This document shows positions 49,302 through 58,560 of a stretch of 64,000 nt of DNA, piece by piece (the first letter of the stretch is position 1; each line of letters starts with the position of its first letter). The notes beneath the pieces were generated by a model. The model made no database searches, had not been told where the DNA came from, and worked only from the letters and a program-made list of their open reading frames with translations. The stretch is from CAWGMT01 sp963823675 (GTDB lineage: Bacteria > Planctomycetota > Planctomycetia > Isosphaerales > Isosphaeraceae): positions 1 through 64,000 of the forward strand of contig CAWGMT010000018.1 in the NCBI GenBank assembly GCA_963823675.1, in the 5' to 3' direction. Position numbers and translations under genes: made by a program.

Positions 49302-49919
49302 ATGAGCGCGATGGACTCGAGCAACGGGAATGCCAGGCAAGTCTCAGGGGACGTACTCGACCAGGTTTTCCGCGAGGCGCGGACATTTCCGGCCTGGCTG
49401 CCCGAGCCCGTGCCAGAGAGTTTGCTCAAGGAGGTCTACGACCTCGCCCGGCTGGGGCCGACCAGCTTCAACTGCTGCCCCGCGCGGTTTGTGTTCCTTA
49501 CAACTGGCGCCGCGAAGGAACGGCTCGTGCCCGCGCTCTCGCCGGGCAACGTCGAGAAGACCCGCTTGGCGCCCGTGACCGTGATCATCGCCTACGATCC
49601 CGAGTTTCACGAGCTGCTGCCCAAGCTCGTGCCGCACATGGACACGCGCTCCTTTTTTGTGGGCAACCAGCGATTGATCGATGAGACCGCGTTCCGCAAC
49701 GGCTCGCTGCAAGGGGCCTATTTCATGCTGGCCGCGCGGGCACTGGGATTGGACTGCGGGCCGATGTCGGGGTTTGACGCCGCGAAAGTCAACGCCGAGT
49801 TTTTCCCCGACGGCCAGTGGAAGGCCAACTTCCTCTGCAACCTCGGCCACGGCGACCGGAGCAAGCTGCAGCCGCGCCTCCCGCGATTGACGTTCGAGGA
49901 GGCGTGCCGCGTGATTTGA
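49302..49919 (+). CDS. rutE: nitroreductase-family reductase, RutE-like (malonic semialdehyde reductase)
   Basis: 205 residues. The RutE/HadB-type pattern is clear: LDQVFREARTFPAW, LLKEVYDLARLGPTSFNCCP, RLVPALSPGNVEKTRLAPVT, ETAFRNGSLQGAYFMLAARA and GLDCGPMSGFDAAKVNAEFF. RutE reduces malonic semialdehyde to 3-hydroxypropionate during pyrimidine degradation and uses FMN. No other rut genes are nearby, so it may serve in general aldehyde or nitro-compound reduction. Start 49302 or 49311. Intact and of normal length. The gene symbol is by family only. Confidence 0.85.
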   Translation: MSAMDSSNGNARQVSGDVLDQVFREARTFPAWLPEPVPESLLKEVYDLARLGPTSFNCCPARFVFLTTGAAKERLVPALSPGNVEKTRLAPVTVIIAYDPEFHELLPKLVPHMDTRSFFVGNQRLIDETAFRNGSLQGAYFMLAARALGLDCGPMSGFDAAKVNAEFFPDGQWKANFLCNLGHGDRSKLQPRLPRLTFEEACRVI

Positions 49920-49995
49920 CGGCGCACGCGAGTGGCTTCAGGGGAGGGGGCGGAGTGGGGCAGCGTCAGCCTGGTGTCATCGCCGCCGTGGAATG

Positions 49996-50400
49996 TCACT
50001 CCGCGCAGATCGTGCCCTTGAGCGTGGCGCTCGCGACCCCCATGGCTCCGAAGTTCGGTTGGATGTCGTTGGCGGCGGTTTGATTGAAGTCGGAGCCGAA
50101 GATGCTGATGTCGGGCAGATAGTCGGTCATGGCGACGGTCAAACCGGCGCGAGCCTTCTGAACGTTGGCCATCGCCTCCAAAACCCGGGGGTTGTGGGCC
50201 ACTGCCAGATCTGCGGCTTCCTGAGCCGAGTGCACCGGCGCCTCCGGCGGAACGGGGTCAACCGGTACCAGAACCGAGCCGGCGGGCAACCCTAGAAGGT
50301 TGTTGAGCTGTTCGGCGATTTTAGCGATGTTGATCCTAAGAAGACGGTTCTGCGCTGGGGTTTGGACGGCGAGCATGCACGCGCGATCCTTGCTCCGCAT
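49996..50400 (-). pseudogene. fragment of a TolC-family outer membrane efflux protein
   Basis: A 134-residue frame contains NIAKIAEQLNNLLGLPAGSV, AADLAVAHNPRVLEAMANVQ and KARAGLTVAMTDYLPDISIF, which correspond to the end of the first and the start of the second helical repeat of TolC-like channels. The first 150-200 residues and everything after NFGAMGV are missing; the ending (ASATLKGTICAE) is unrelated. The fragment follows the lipoprotein gene by 9 bases, so an intact channel gene probably once stood in that operon. Non-functional remnant. Confidence 0.6.
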
Positions 50401-50409
50401 CTGGGTTGT

Positions 50410-51658
50410 TCAACGCCCCACCGGCAGCGTGAGGAAAGGCCCCCCAGTCGGCTCCTGGAGACCGAAATCGAGCTTGGCGAGCTGAAGGACCAGCGCGAAG
50501 GTTGTCTTCGTCGCCTGGTCGCGATCGTCGATGTAATACCAGTAATCGCGATACTTCACGGCGACGAAGGCCGTGGCGGGCGGCTTGTGTCCCTTGCTGG
50601 CGTGTACCTCGAAAAGGCCTGCCGTCACGGCCCGCCCATCGAATGGCCGCCCATCGGCCCCGACCGCGGGGCGCACCATGCCGGCCGCGATGTGATCAGC
50701 CGGCACTTCCACACCGTTGGCCAGAAAGAAATAGACCTGGGCGGTCGATCGCGTCGTCACAGAGAGATCGAGCGAAGGCGGATTCGGCGACCGTAACGGG
50801 TCGCGGACGTTGTTTGCCACCACGACGTTATACTGGAGCCGGCCTGGCTCGAGGTTGAGTAGGTTGACCAGCTCCACGATGGCGGGATGTTCCAGGGCCA
50901 GGGGGTTGACCTCGATGACGAGATGGTGCTCCTTGCGAATCAAGGACCATGTTGAACCCGTCTCCGTTTGGGCGGTATTCCAGGCCATTCTTGGCGGCGT
51001 CCACGGCTGCCGAGGCGGTCACGAACGCCGTCGGCAACGGGCCGCCCGCCACGGTATCGCGGTTCTCCACGTCAACGGAAGCCAGCTCGAGGTCCTGGGC
51101 GACTTGCAGCAGATAAGCGATCCGGTGAAACCGAGCGAAATCTGGCGCGAATTCGCGCTGGGGCCCACTGGCCGACGGGGCATTGGGTACGCCGTTTAAG
51201 CGTTCGACCCAGAGTCGCATCACGGTTGCGATCGGCCAGCTCGTCGATTGAAGGAAGACGAGCGTGTCAACCGAGATGGGGGTCAGAAAGCGCCGGATGG
51301 AGTCGCTGCGGGGCGGGATCAGGGTGATGGTCGGGCGGTTGGCGCCGCTGACCGCGACATCGGGCAAGATCTTGGTGAACGTGCGGAAGATCGGTCCGCT
51401 CTGGTTGGGCACGTCGAAAAACGGGCGGGCCTCGGCGCTGCCCGCCAGCTCGTACTGTGCGGCAATGGACGAGACGGCCAGCCTGTACGGTGCCTCGTTG
51501 TACCGGACGTGCACGAGGTTGCGCAGAAGCTGCTCCTCGTCAACGAGCCGGATGGCTTCGTTATGGCGCCCGTGCGACTTTTCCAGGACCTTGGGACCGA
51601 AGGCGCAGCCGGCCCCGGCCGTCACGAGGCAAACGCCCCACGCGAATGCGACGATCAT
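50410..51658 (-). CDS. conserved lipoprotein of unknown function, one frameshift
   Basis: About 415 residues. MIVAFAWGVCLVTAGAGCAF is a lipoprotein signal (AGAGC). It continues NEAIRLVDEEQLLRNLVHVR and YNEAPYRLAVSSIAAQYELA, then RRFLTPISVDTLVFLQSTSW and, after a frame change near 50945, HHLVIEVNPLALEHPAIVEL and KYRDYWYYIDDRDQATKTTF. I recall this xxLLxNxVxxRYxxxPxFLxVxSI pattern from uncharacterised lipoproteins in many Gram-negatives, with no known function. It lies upstream of a TolC-family fragment. A CGCGGAGCG element lies about 80 bases upstream, in the same orientation. Confidence 0.7.
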
Positions 51659-51743
51659 GCTGACTCGTCGTCGCCCGCGCACGGCCACCTCCAAGAGCGG
51701 TTCTTGTAGGCAACCCAAGAAGGCACCACGGCGCTTCGCGAAA

Positions 51744-51785
51744 GTCAGTGTCGCCTTTCGCTCCGCGAACGACGGTTTTTCCGCC
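51744..51785 (-). repeat. CGCGGAGCG dispersed element upstream of the lipoprotein gene
   Basis: On the minus strand it reads TTGGCGGAAAAACCGTCGTT then CGCGGAGCGAAAGGCGACACT, the same order of motifs as at 38.73-38.79 kb. One arm of the hairpin is altered here (gttcgcggagcgaaag). Orientation matches the downstream gene. Confidence 0.85.
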
Positions 51786-52025
51786 AAATTATTTTCGTGC
51801 AGTTCCCAAGTCAATAATTTGACGGGCTTTAGGCCGTTTCGCCGGGCCGCGATAAACCGTAAAGGGATCGTCTGTACGCGACAGGAAGAGGCAGCCGGTT
51901 CCTTGCCTCGAAGGAATCGCCCAGCGCGGCTTCGAGTGGTATTCTGGGCTTGGAAGAGATATCGAGGAGTGGCCGGATCGTCAAGGCGAACCTTTTAGGC
52001 GACCAGCAGGTGCAAATTTACCGTA

Positions 52026-52046
52026 GGACGGATTGCCAATCCGTCC
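52026..52046. repeat. short perfect palindrome
   Basis: GGACGGATTG, one C, CAATCCGTCC: a 10-bp perfect stem with a 1-nt centre. I recall very similar GTAGGACGGATT palindromes dispersed in planctomycete intergenic regions. Only one copy is in this window. It could serve as a terminator stem, but no T-run follows. Confidence 0.85.
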
Positions 52047-52121
52047 CACAATCACACGATCCTGGGCGTATTTCCATCCGCCGGTCGCCTTAGAGACTCG
52101 TGATGCGAATATATGGTGGTC

Positions 52122-54590
52122 TCACTGCGCCGCCTGGAAGGCGACGTCGGCCTTGCGCAGTTCCTCCAGGTCGGCCTTGCCGAGCCTCTCCGGCGCCAGG
52201 TCGATTTCCACCTTCACGAGCTTCCCGGTAAACCGGGACGGCGATTGGTAGGCATCGCTGACCGGAGACCCAGTGTCCAGTCCTGTGTCGAACGTCTCGT
52301 CGGCCGAGAATCGGCCGAGGATGGTCTTCTCGACCCGCCCATCCGCGACTTTCTTGCCGTCCACGAGAAGTGTCGCGGTGCCGCCTTTGCCCACCCCGCC
52401 GCCGTCGTAGTTGAATTCGACCCGGATCGTATGCTTACCGGGTGGCAGTATGTCGGGGCCGGCCGCCGTGTAGCGATTCTGGTTGAACCAGTTGTACTCG
52501 TATATCGGCTTGCCGTCTTTGACGAACAGGGTGTACCCGCCGACCCTCCCTCCGGCCGCGACCAGTACCCCGTCCGCCCCGCCGTTCGGGATCTCGACGC
52601 CGGCGGTGATCGTGTGCGACTTGTTCTTGACGTTAGGGGAGGAACTCTCCGGGATTCGGCGCGCTCCGGGGAAGTAAGTGAATTTGGTCCTCCCGGCGAT
52701 CAGGCTCGGCCTCACCGCCGGGTCGGCCCGCTCGATGAAGCGGTCATCGAGCGGTAGCACGTTGTGTTTGGCTGCCTCGACCCAGAACAGGTCTTGCAGC
52801 GCCCGTAGCCTGTCCGGGTTCTTGGCGGCCAGGTCGTTCGCCTCGCTGAAGTCCGCATCCAGGTTGTAGAGTTGCCACTGGTCCTTGTCGAAATCGGAGG
52901 ATCCGAGTTGCTCCCACGGCAACCGGCCATGCCGGGCGGTGGCGATCCAGCCGTCGTTGTAAATCGCTCTGTTGCCGACCATCTCGAAGTACTGGGTCGT
53001 CCGAGGGCTCTTCGCCTTGGCATCGTCGAATGAGTAAATCATGCTGATTCCCTCGATCGGTTTTTGGGCGACGCCGTTCACCGAGGCCGGTTCCTGGATG
53101 CCGGCGGCTTCGAGGATCGTCGGGACGACGTCAATAACGTGGTGAAACTGGGTGCGGACGCCTCCTTTGTCCTTGATCCGTTTCGGCCAGGAGACGACCA
53201 GTGGGTTGCGAGTTCCGCCCAGGTGCGAGGCGACCTGCTTGCCCCACTGAAACGGGGTGTTCATGGCCCACGCCCAGCCGACCGGGAAGTGGTTGTACGA
53301 CTCCGGGCCGCCGATCTTGTCGATGTTCCGGAGGACGAGGGCCGCGTCTTCCTGCTGGCCGTTCAGGGACGACATCTCGTTGAAAACGCCGTGCAGCGTG
53401 CCTTCCATCGAAGCGCCGTTGTCGCCGATCTCCCAGAAGATCAGCGTGTTGTCGAGGTGGCCCATCTCCTCGATCGCATCGATGATCCTGCCGACCTCGT
53501 GATCGGTCTGGGCGGTATAAGCGGCGAACGCCTCCATCAGGCGGGCGCCCACCGTCTTCTGGTCGGCGGTCAGCGAATCCCAGGCCGGGATCTCCTTCGG
53601 CCGCGGGGTGAGCTGCGTGTCCGGCGGGATCAGGCCCATCCTTCTCTGCCGCTGGTACGTTTCCTCTCGGTACTTGTCCCAACCCCGATCGAACTGGCCC
53701 TTGAACTTGGCCATCCACTCCGGCGGGACATGATGTGGCGCGTGGGTAGCGCCCGGAGCGTAGTAAACGAAGAATGGCCGATCCGGGGTGACCGACTTCT
53801 GCTGGTGGAGGTAGTCGATCGCCTTGTCCGCCAGGTGCTCGTTTAGGGTGAAGTTGGCCTCCCGGCCCTTGGGAACCTCCATCTCGACTGGCTTGGTGCC
53901 ATCGTACAAGGCCGGCTGCCACTGATTGGCCTCCCCGCCGACAAACCCGTAGAAGTGATCGAATCCTTGCAGCGACGGCCAGCGGTCGAACGGGCCGGAG
54001 ATGCTGGTCTCCCAGTCGGCGATGTTGTGGTTCTTGCCGAAGAACGCAGTACTGTAGCCGTTCTGCCGGACGATCTCCGCTCCCATCGCACAGCTTCGGG
54101 GAATCTGCCCGGTGTAGCCGGGGAAGCTGGTGCCGAGCTCGGTGACGCAGCCGGTGGCAGCCGAGTGGTGGTTGCGGCCGGTGAGCAACGCCGCCCGGGT
54201 CGGTGAGCAGAGACTGGTGGTGTGGAAGCGGGTGTATTTCAGCCCGTTCCTGGCGAGCTTGTCCACGTTCGGGGTCGGAACCTGTCCGCCGAACGTGCCC
54301 CAAGCACCGAACCCTGTATCGTCGATCAGCACGAAGAGCACGTTGGGCGCACCCGCTGGGGCCTTCGTCACCGGAATGGTGCCCATGGTGGAGTCCTTGT
54401 ACGTCCGGCCGATGGTGCCCGGAAACTTCGGCTCCGGCACCGGAAGCACGTCTGAGCCTCCGGCCGCCAGGCCAATGGGTTTCTCCTGGGCCAAAGCCAA
54501 GCCGGCCAGCGGGCTTGAGGCGGCCAGAAATCCGAGTAGCGCTCCGGCCGCAAGCATTGTTGCTGCGGCCACAGTCGTTCGCAATCGCAT
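52122..54590 (-). CDS. secreted arylsulfatase, S1 family
   Basis: 822 residues, uninterrupted. A signal peptide (TVAAATMLAAGALLGFLAAS) precedes the alkaline-phosphatase-like sulfatase fold: metal-binding NVLFVLIDDTGFGAWGTFGG, the formylglycine motif SLCSPTRAALLTGRNHHSAA (C-x-P-x-R, so a formylglycine-generating enzyme is needed), YAPGATHAPHHVPPEWMAKF, and IFWEIGDNGASMEGTLHG with the second metal pair. A C-terminal beta-rich extension of about 180 residues is usual for the large arylsulfatases of this type. It hydrolyses sulfate esters, probably of polysaccharides or small molecules, outside the cytoplasm. It stands alone: no maturase is adjacent. Planctomycetes carry many such genes. Confidence 0.93.
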   Translation of the reverse strand: MRLRTTVAAATMLAAGALLGFLAASSPLAGLALAQEKPIGLAAGGSDVLPVPEPKFPGTIGRTYKDSTMGTIPVTKAPAGAPNVLFVLIDDTGFGAWGTFGGQVPTPNVDKLARNGLKYTRFHTTSLCSPTRAALLTGRNHHSAATGCVTELGTSFPGYTGQIPRSCAMGAEIVRQNGYSTAFFGKNHNIADWETSISGPFDRWPSLQGFDHFYGFVGGEANQWQPALYDGTKPVEMEVPKGREANFTLNEHLADKAIDYLHQQKSVTPDRPFFVYYAPGATHAPHHVPPEWMAKFKGQFDRGWDKYREETYQRQRRMGLIPPDTQLTPRPKEIPAWDSLTADQKTVGARLMEAFAAYTAQTDHEVGRIIDAIEEMGHLDNTLIFWEIGDNGASMEGTLHGVFNEMSSLNGQQEDAALVLRNIDKIGGPESYNHFPVGWAWAMNTPFQWGKQVASHLGGTRNPLVVSWPKRIKDKGGVRTQFHHVIDVVPTILEAAGIQEPASVNGVAQKPIEGISMIYSFDDAKAKSPRTTQYFEMVGNRAIYNDGWIATARHGRLPWEQLGSSDFDKDQWQLYNLDADFSEANDLAAKNPDRLRALQDLFWVEAAKHNVLPLDDRFIERADPAVRPSLIAGRTKFTYFPGARRIPESSSPNVKNKSHTITAGVEIPNGGADGVLVAAGGRVGGYTLFVKDGKPIYEYNWFNQNRYTAAGPDILPPGKHTIRVEFNYDGGGVGKGGTATLLVDGKKVADGRVEKTILGRFSADETFDTGLDTGSPVSDAYQSPSRFTGKLVKVEIDLAPERLGKADLEELRKADVAFQAAQ

Positions 54591-55056
54591 GATGTTGTGT
54601 CCTGAAAGGGCTGCGTTCGCCGGTAACGACTCTTGGCTCCGCGTGAGCGTCTGTTTTCGCGATTCGAGTCGCCGAGCGCTCCGCGGTCGCTGGCCGATGG
54701 ACGCCTACGGGATTCATGCACGTGCCTGAATTGACCGCAGACGTCCAGGTCCGGCCACTGCTGACGAATTCGGTCCTGATTCTACCCCGTTGACGGCAAT
54801 TTGCTATCGACTCAATCTGCCAGTTGGCCTCGCCGCTGGCTCTGTAGAAGAAAAAGAACCCACAAAAGCAAGAGACGTAACCGTGCAGTCCCCTGGTTGG
54901 TATGATTCATGCTGCGAACACGTCGAGTGCGCTGCGCGTTCTTACACCACACAGAAGCAGCGACGCCTGATCAATCTGGCCAGGAGCTAGTTGGTTTCTT
55001 CGGCGGGACGATCTCAATCAGCGAAGAGCAACCCGATCGCGAAAGGAAAGAGAGCC
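54591..55056. other. divergent intergenic region, sulfatase / thioredoxin-like gene
   Basis: 466 bases. The middle (54.78-54.99 kb) is noticeably AT-richer. No repeat, RNA gene or clear promoter consensus was found. The last 20 bases form the leader of the next gene, with gaaaggaaagag as ribosome site. Confidence 0.5.
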
Positions 55057-56985
55057 ATGCAGGGATTGACTGTTAGTGTCGCTGCCTTGGTGTTCGCCGG
55101 CCTCGTGTGCGGACAGGCCGGCGCTCAGAGCGTCCCCGTTGCGGAAAAGAAACCGGTCACACTCGACGCTTTGCAGGCAGAGATCAAAGCCCTGAAAGCG
55201 CCGAGAGTCGCTTGGCGAGAGATCGACTGGAAGAGCTGTTTGCTCGAAGGGCTCCGCGAAGCGCGAGCCAAGAACAAGCCGGCCCTGCTCTGGGTCTTCA
55301 TCGACCGTCCTATTGACGACGAGCGCTGCTGAGGGTATGCCGCACTCACCCGTGAGGTGATATTCTCCAACGCCGACGTCATTCGCCGTGTGAACGCCGG
55401 TTTCGTGCCCGTCGCCCTCAAGGCCGGACTGATCAACAACCCGCCCGACAACGACGAAGGCCGGCTCTATCGCGAAATCGGACGCTCGAAGATCCTTCCC
55501 CAGGGAATCTGTGTCGTCAACTCTGCGGGAAAAGTGCTCAACTGGGTCTTCATGTTCGACGACGACAAGAGCGTCCTTGACTTCCTCGACCATGCTCAGA
55601 AGCGGTTCGCCGAGTTTCCCGACGCGACCAAGCCGTTCCCCGCCGAGCGATACAAGGGGTTTCCGAGTCAGAAGCTCGCCGATGTCAACGACGGCGGCAA
55701 GGTCGTGCCGATGGTCGAGCGCCACCGCGAGGGGGAAAGCTGCCCGGCAAAGCCGCGCGTCCCGCTGGGGACCCTGCTGGCGCGGGTTTTTGGCCGGGCG
55801 CTCGACAAGGATGGCCAGCCCATCGCCGACACGGTGCGCCAGGAAAATTATCTCGAGGACCGCTTCTACGTGCCCGTGGTCAGGCAAGAGGGGTTGGCGA
55901 AAGCGCTCGCCGCCGCCGGCACGAACCGCTTCAAGATCGACGACGATCTGGCGAGGGTACTCATCGGCCATGCGTTCATGGGGGAACTCGACTTGAACCC
56001 CCTGGGCAACCTGAATGGCAGCAAGTGCGAGCACATGGACTGTGCGTTCTGGTGTCAAAAAATCGAGGCTGACGGCAACGGTCCTGTCTGGATCCGAATC
56101 GATGGCGAATCAGAGGTCGCGGGGGTCGCGGGGCGGGGCCAAGACGACCATGGCGCACGCTGGCAGCACCGGGTCAAGCTCACCTGGGAGGGGTTGATCG
56201 AGATGAAGGGAAACCGGATGACTCGACTCCTTCTCCTGGCACGCGGTACCGAGAAGTTAACGCGGGGAAACAAAAATGGGGAACCGGGTCGCCTACCGGG
56301 AGGCCAAGCCGTCTTCATTGACCTGGACAGCGGCGTCCGTTACGGCATTATCGGCCTACCGGTCGCGGTTGAGGAAGCGGCCAGTGGGCATCAGGCGCAG
56401 ATCCCCGACGAGGCCCGCAAAATGCTCCGGCACGAGTTTGGCGGCCCCTTCGTCGTGTCACGCGACCAAGTACAGGTGGAGCTGCACTTGACCGAGGAGC
56501 AGAAAGAAAAGCTGAACCAAAACCTGCTGGAATTGTTGCCCGATGCCGTGCAGTTCATTCAGAAGATAGAACGCCTGAACGGTGAGGAGCGCGCGCAACA
56601 ATTCGGTGCCTATCGACACAAGGCACGCAAAAATCTTGCGGCTTTCTTGAAGGAAACGCTCAACAAAGACCAGCGCATACGTTTGCGCCAGTTGGAATTG
56701 AAACGCGAGGGGCTTCGTGATGGGGAGATCTGGGAACTTCTCCACCTTAAGCAAGACCAACGGAAGCAATTCATGGGTCTCATCATGCAGGCGCATCAGA
56801 AGATTCAGCCGCTACTCGAAGAGGCAAAAAAAACCGGCAACCTCAAGGAGGTTCAAGGCAAGGTGATCAAGATCCGCGATGACCTCGAAGCCGATCTACG
56901 CGCCAAGCTTTCGGATGACCAGAAATCGCAGTGGAAGGAAATGTTGGGCAAGCCGATGGACCCGGCGGCCTTGTTTGATTTGTAA
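55057..56985 (+). CDS. secreted thioredoxin-like protein with an in-frame UGA (possible selenoprotein)
   Basis: 642 codons read through a TGA at 55330-55332. The signal peptide is LTVSVAALVFAGLVCGQAGA. Then comes a thioredoxin-fold segment: KNKPALLWVFIDRPIDDERC, the TGA, then GYAALTREVIFSNADVIRRV and NAGFVPV. The reading frame and the family resemblance are continuous on both sides of the TGA, which sits directly after Cys where thioredoxin-like proteins place their redox residues. The middle part reads RVFGRALDKDGQPIADTVRQ; the C-terminal 180 residues are charged and helical, with ELHLTEEQKEKLNQNLLELL, which resembles periplasmic Spy/CpxP-like helices. A weak hairpin (TCACC / GGTGA, loop CGTGA) begins 13 bases after the TGA. 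Without Sec decoding the product would stop after 91 residues. A base-substitution error or nonsense mutation is the alternative. Confidence 0.65.
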
Positions 56986-57250
56986 TTGTCCGGCGAGGAC
57001 GTCATTCCCGGCTTCCGCTGTCTTGTGCGCGCGATCCTGCCGAAGCGCCTGCCGGCCGATACTGGTCCACAACCTCCGGAGGGGCCCAACGGCGTTCGCT
57101 AGGTGCGACGGAGCCCCGGCCGCCGAGTTGAGGACAACCCGATGCCGGGTTCCGGGGTTCCGGGGACACCACACGTGATTCGTCATTCCGGGCGGAGCAA
57201 GAACCAAAAACCAGGCGCTCGTTGTCCTTCCCCGTCCAGCGGCATCTCAG

Positions 57251-58258
57251 TCAGTCTCCTGCGGAATACCAGTTCAGCACTCGTAAGGCGCGCAGCGTGA
57301 TCCACCGGCTCGGCCGGCCCTCGCCCTCGTCGGTCTCGACCGGCATGTCGCCGGAGTACCGGACCTCCAGCGGCCAGCGGCCAGCGCCGGCGCACTTCGA
57401 CGCGACCAAGGCGATCGCCTCGGCCACGCGCCCGTCGGGTGCGACGCCGGCGCAGCGCAGGTACTCAAGACCCCGCAGGACGTCGTAGTGCCACCATGTC
57501 GGGAAGGCGAAGCGGGTCCATGCGGGATGGCCGCGCCCGCCACCAGGGCCGACCTTCTTGTCGAAGTCGATGAGCGCGCCGGTTGACCGCCGGCGGAAGA
57601 GTTGGCGCTCGAGCAGGTAGTCGTGCCCTCTGAAGCGGGCCGCGGTCACCTGCGGGCTGCTCCCAACTCGCCTCTCGTGCTCGAGCAGGGCCTCCAGCAC
57701 GCAAATCGTGGTGTTGAACGACGACCGCGTCGAGCCGTTGGCGGCCTCGCAGTTCCAGCCGCCGTCGGGTAGCTGCTCGGCGAGCAGCCGCTCGATGATG
57801 CCCCCGACATCCTGGTCGAAGTACGCGCCCACCGCCCCGACCTGTCCATTGATACACGGCTCCAGCTCACCGGCGAAGAAGGGATAGGCATCGCACTCGG
57901 GCGGGCCGCAACCCTTCCAGGTCACGCCGTCACGGACGAGCCCCACCGCTCGACGTGCCTGGTCGCTCGAGGGATCGAGACCCAGGTCCCGTAGTAGCAA
58001 GAGAACGTGCATCGTCGAGTTCCATCCACGGTTCCACGCCGCGCCGCCCCACCGCCCGTCCGCCCCCTGGAGCGCGAGCAGCCGGGCGCCCGCGCCCTCG
58101 GTCGCGACCCGCGCGCGCTCGGCCGCGACCTCCTCCGCGGGCGCATCGGTCAGGTCCCTCATCACCTGCCAGCGGATCGAAGGGTCAGATTCAAGCAGCC
58201 AGCGTATGACCGATCTCTCGGGCTTCGGGACTTGCCGTTTGGGTGGATTGGTCACCAT
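57251..58258 (-). CDS. terpene-cyclase-like (squalene cyclase fold) protein
   Basis: 335 residues, intact. It begins MVTNPPKRQVPKPERSVIRW and carries (alpha/alpha)6-toroid repeats: LQGADGRWGGAAWNRGWNST, QLPDGGWNCEAANGSTRSSF (a QW-like motif) and FAFPTWWHYDVLRGLEYL. These resemble squalene-hopene cyclase and prenyltransferase repeats, but the protein is half the size of a cyclase and the DxDD catalytic motif is not visible, so cyclisation is doubtful. Similar short proteins are common in actinobacteria and planctomycetes with unknown function. The start is adjacent to the toxin remnant upstream. Cytoplasmic. Confidence 0.75.
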   Translation of the reverse strand: MVTNPPKRQVPKPERSVIRWLLESDPSIRWQVMRDLTDAPAEEVAAERARVATEGAGARLLALQGADGRWGGAAWNRGWNSTMHVLLLLRDLGLDPSSDQARRAVGLVRDGVTWKGCGPPECDAYPFFAGELEPCINGQVGAVGAYFDQDVGGIIERLLAEQLPDGGWNCEAANGSTRSSFNTTICVLEALLEHERRVGSSPQVTAARFRGHDYLLERQLFRRRSTGALIDFDKKVGPGGGRGHPAWTRFAFPTWWHYDVLRGLEYLRCAGVAPDGRVAEAIALVASKCAGAGRWPLEVRYSGDMPVETDEGEGRPSRWITLRALRVLNWYSAGD

Positions 58259-58259
58259 C

Positions 58260-58382
58260 TTCCTGCTCGTCCGTGGTCCGGTTTGCGTCGGGCAAGTCCA
58301 GCTTGTGAATGGCATTGCAAGCGGTGGCAGCCAGCCATACCGTCATCAGCCGCGGGCGCTGCGCGTCCACCAGGAAGTTCAA
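58260..58382 (-). pseudogene. DUF5615 PIN-like toxin fragment
   Basis: From a TTG overlapping the antitoxin stop it reads NFLVDAQRPRLMTVWLAATA then CNAIHKLDLPDANRTTD, the N-terminal third of DUF5615 PIN-like toxins (FLVDAQLP with the first catalytic Asp, then DAxHxxDL). Homology stops after NRTTD, immediately before the terpene-cyclase-like gene start, so about two thirds of the protein is missing. Toxin inactive. Confidence 0.6.
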
Positions 58383-58560
58383 CAGCTCACCGGCTGGAGG
58401 CGACGCGTCTGGACCAGCCGGGCGGCGAACGCCAGGGCGGCAAACAGATCCTCGCGCTCGAGATCCGTGCAGTCAGCCAGAACTGAGACGACCTCTGCAC
58501 GAATCGTCGTCCCCGGCGCCAGCTTGGCGGTCCGGCTGGCGCGAGTCGTTCCATTCTACA
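58380..58560 (-). pseudogene. DUF433 antitoxin fragment
   Basis: The minus-strand frame ending at 58380 reads APGTTIRAEVVSVLADCTDL then EREDLFAALAFAARLVQTRR. The DLEREDxxAALAFAA block is the C-terminal signature of DUF433 antitoxins. The N-terminal half (the usual GxPCIRGxRI block) is absent. The stop overlaps the start of the DUF5615 fragment, the typical arrangement of this pair. Confidence 0.6.

Larger units (their letters stand above)
51659..52121. other. intergenic region with two repeat elements
   Basis: 463 bases between minus-strand genes. It holds a copy of the CGCGGAGCG element near 51.75 kb and a short perfect palindrome at 52.03 kb, both listed. No coding sequence is seen. Confidence 0.6.

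Noticed and set aside
52122..54717. Overlapping minus-strand 528-codon frame in the sulfatase gene
   Set aside because: It is a different frame of the same strand with no motif; the sulfatase frame has signal peptide, C-x-P-x-R motif and metal sites throughout.
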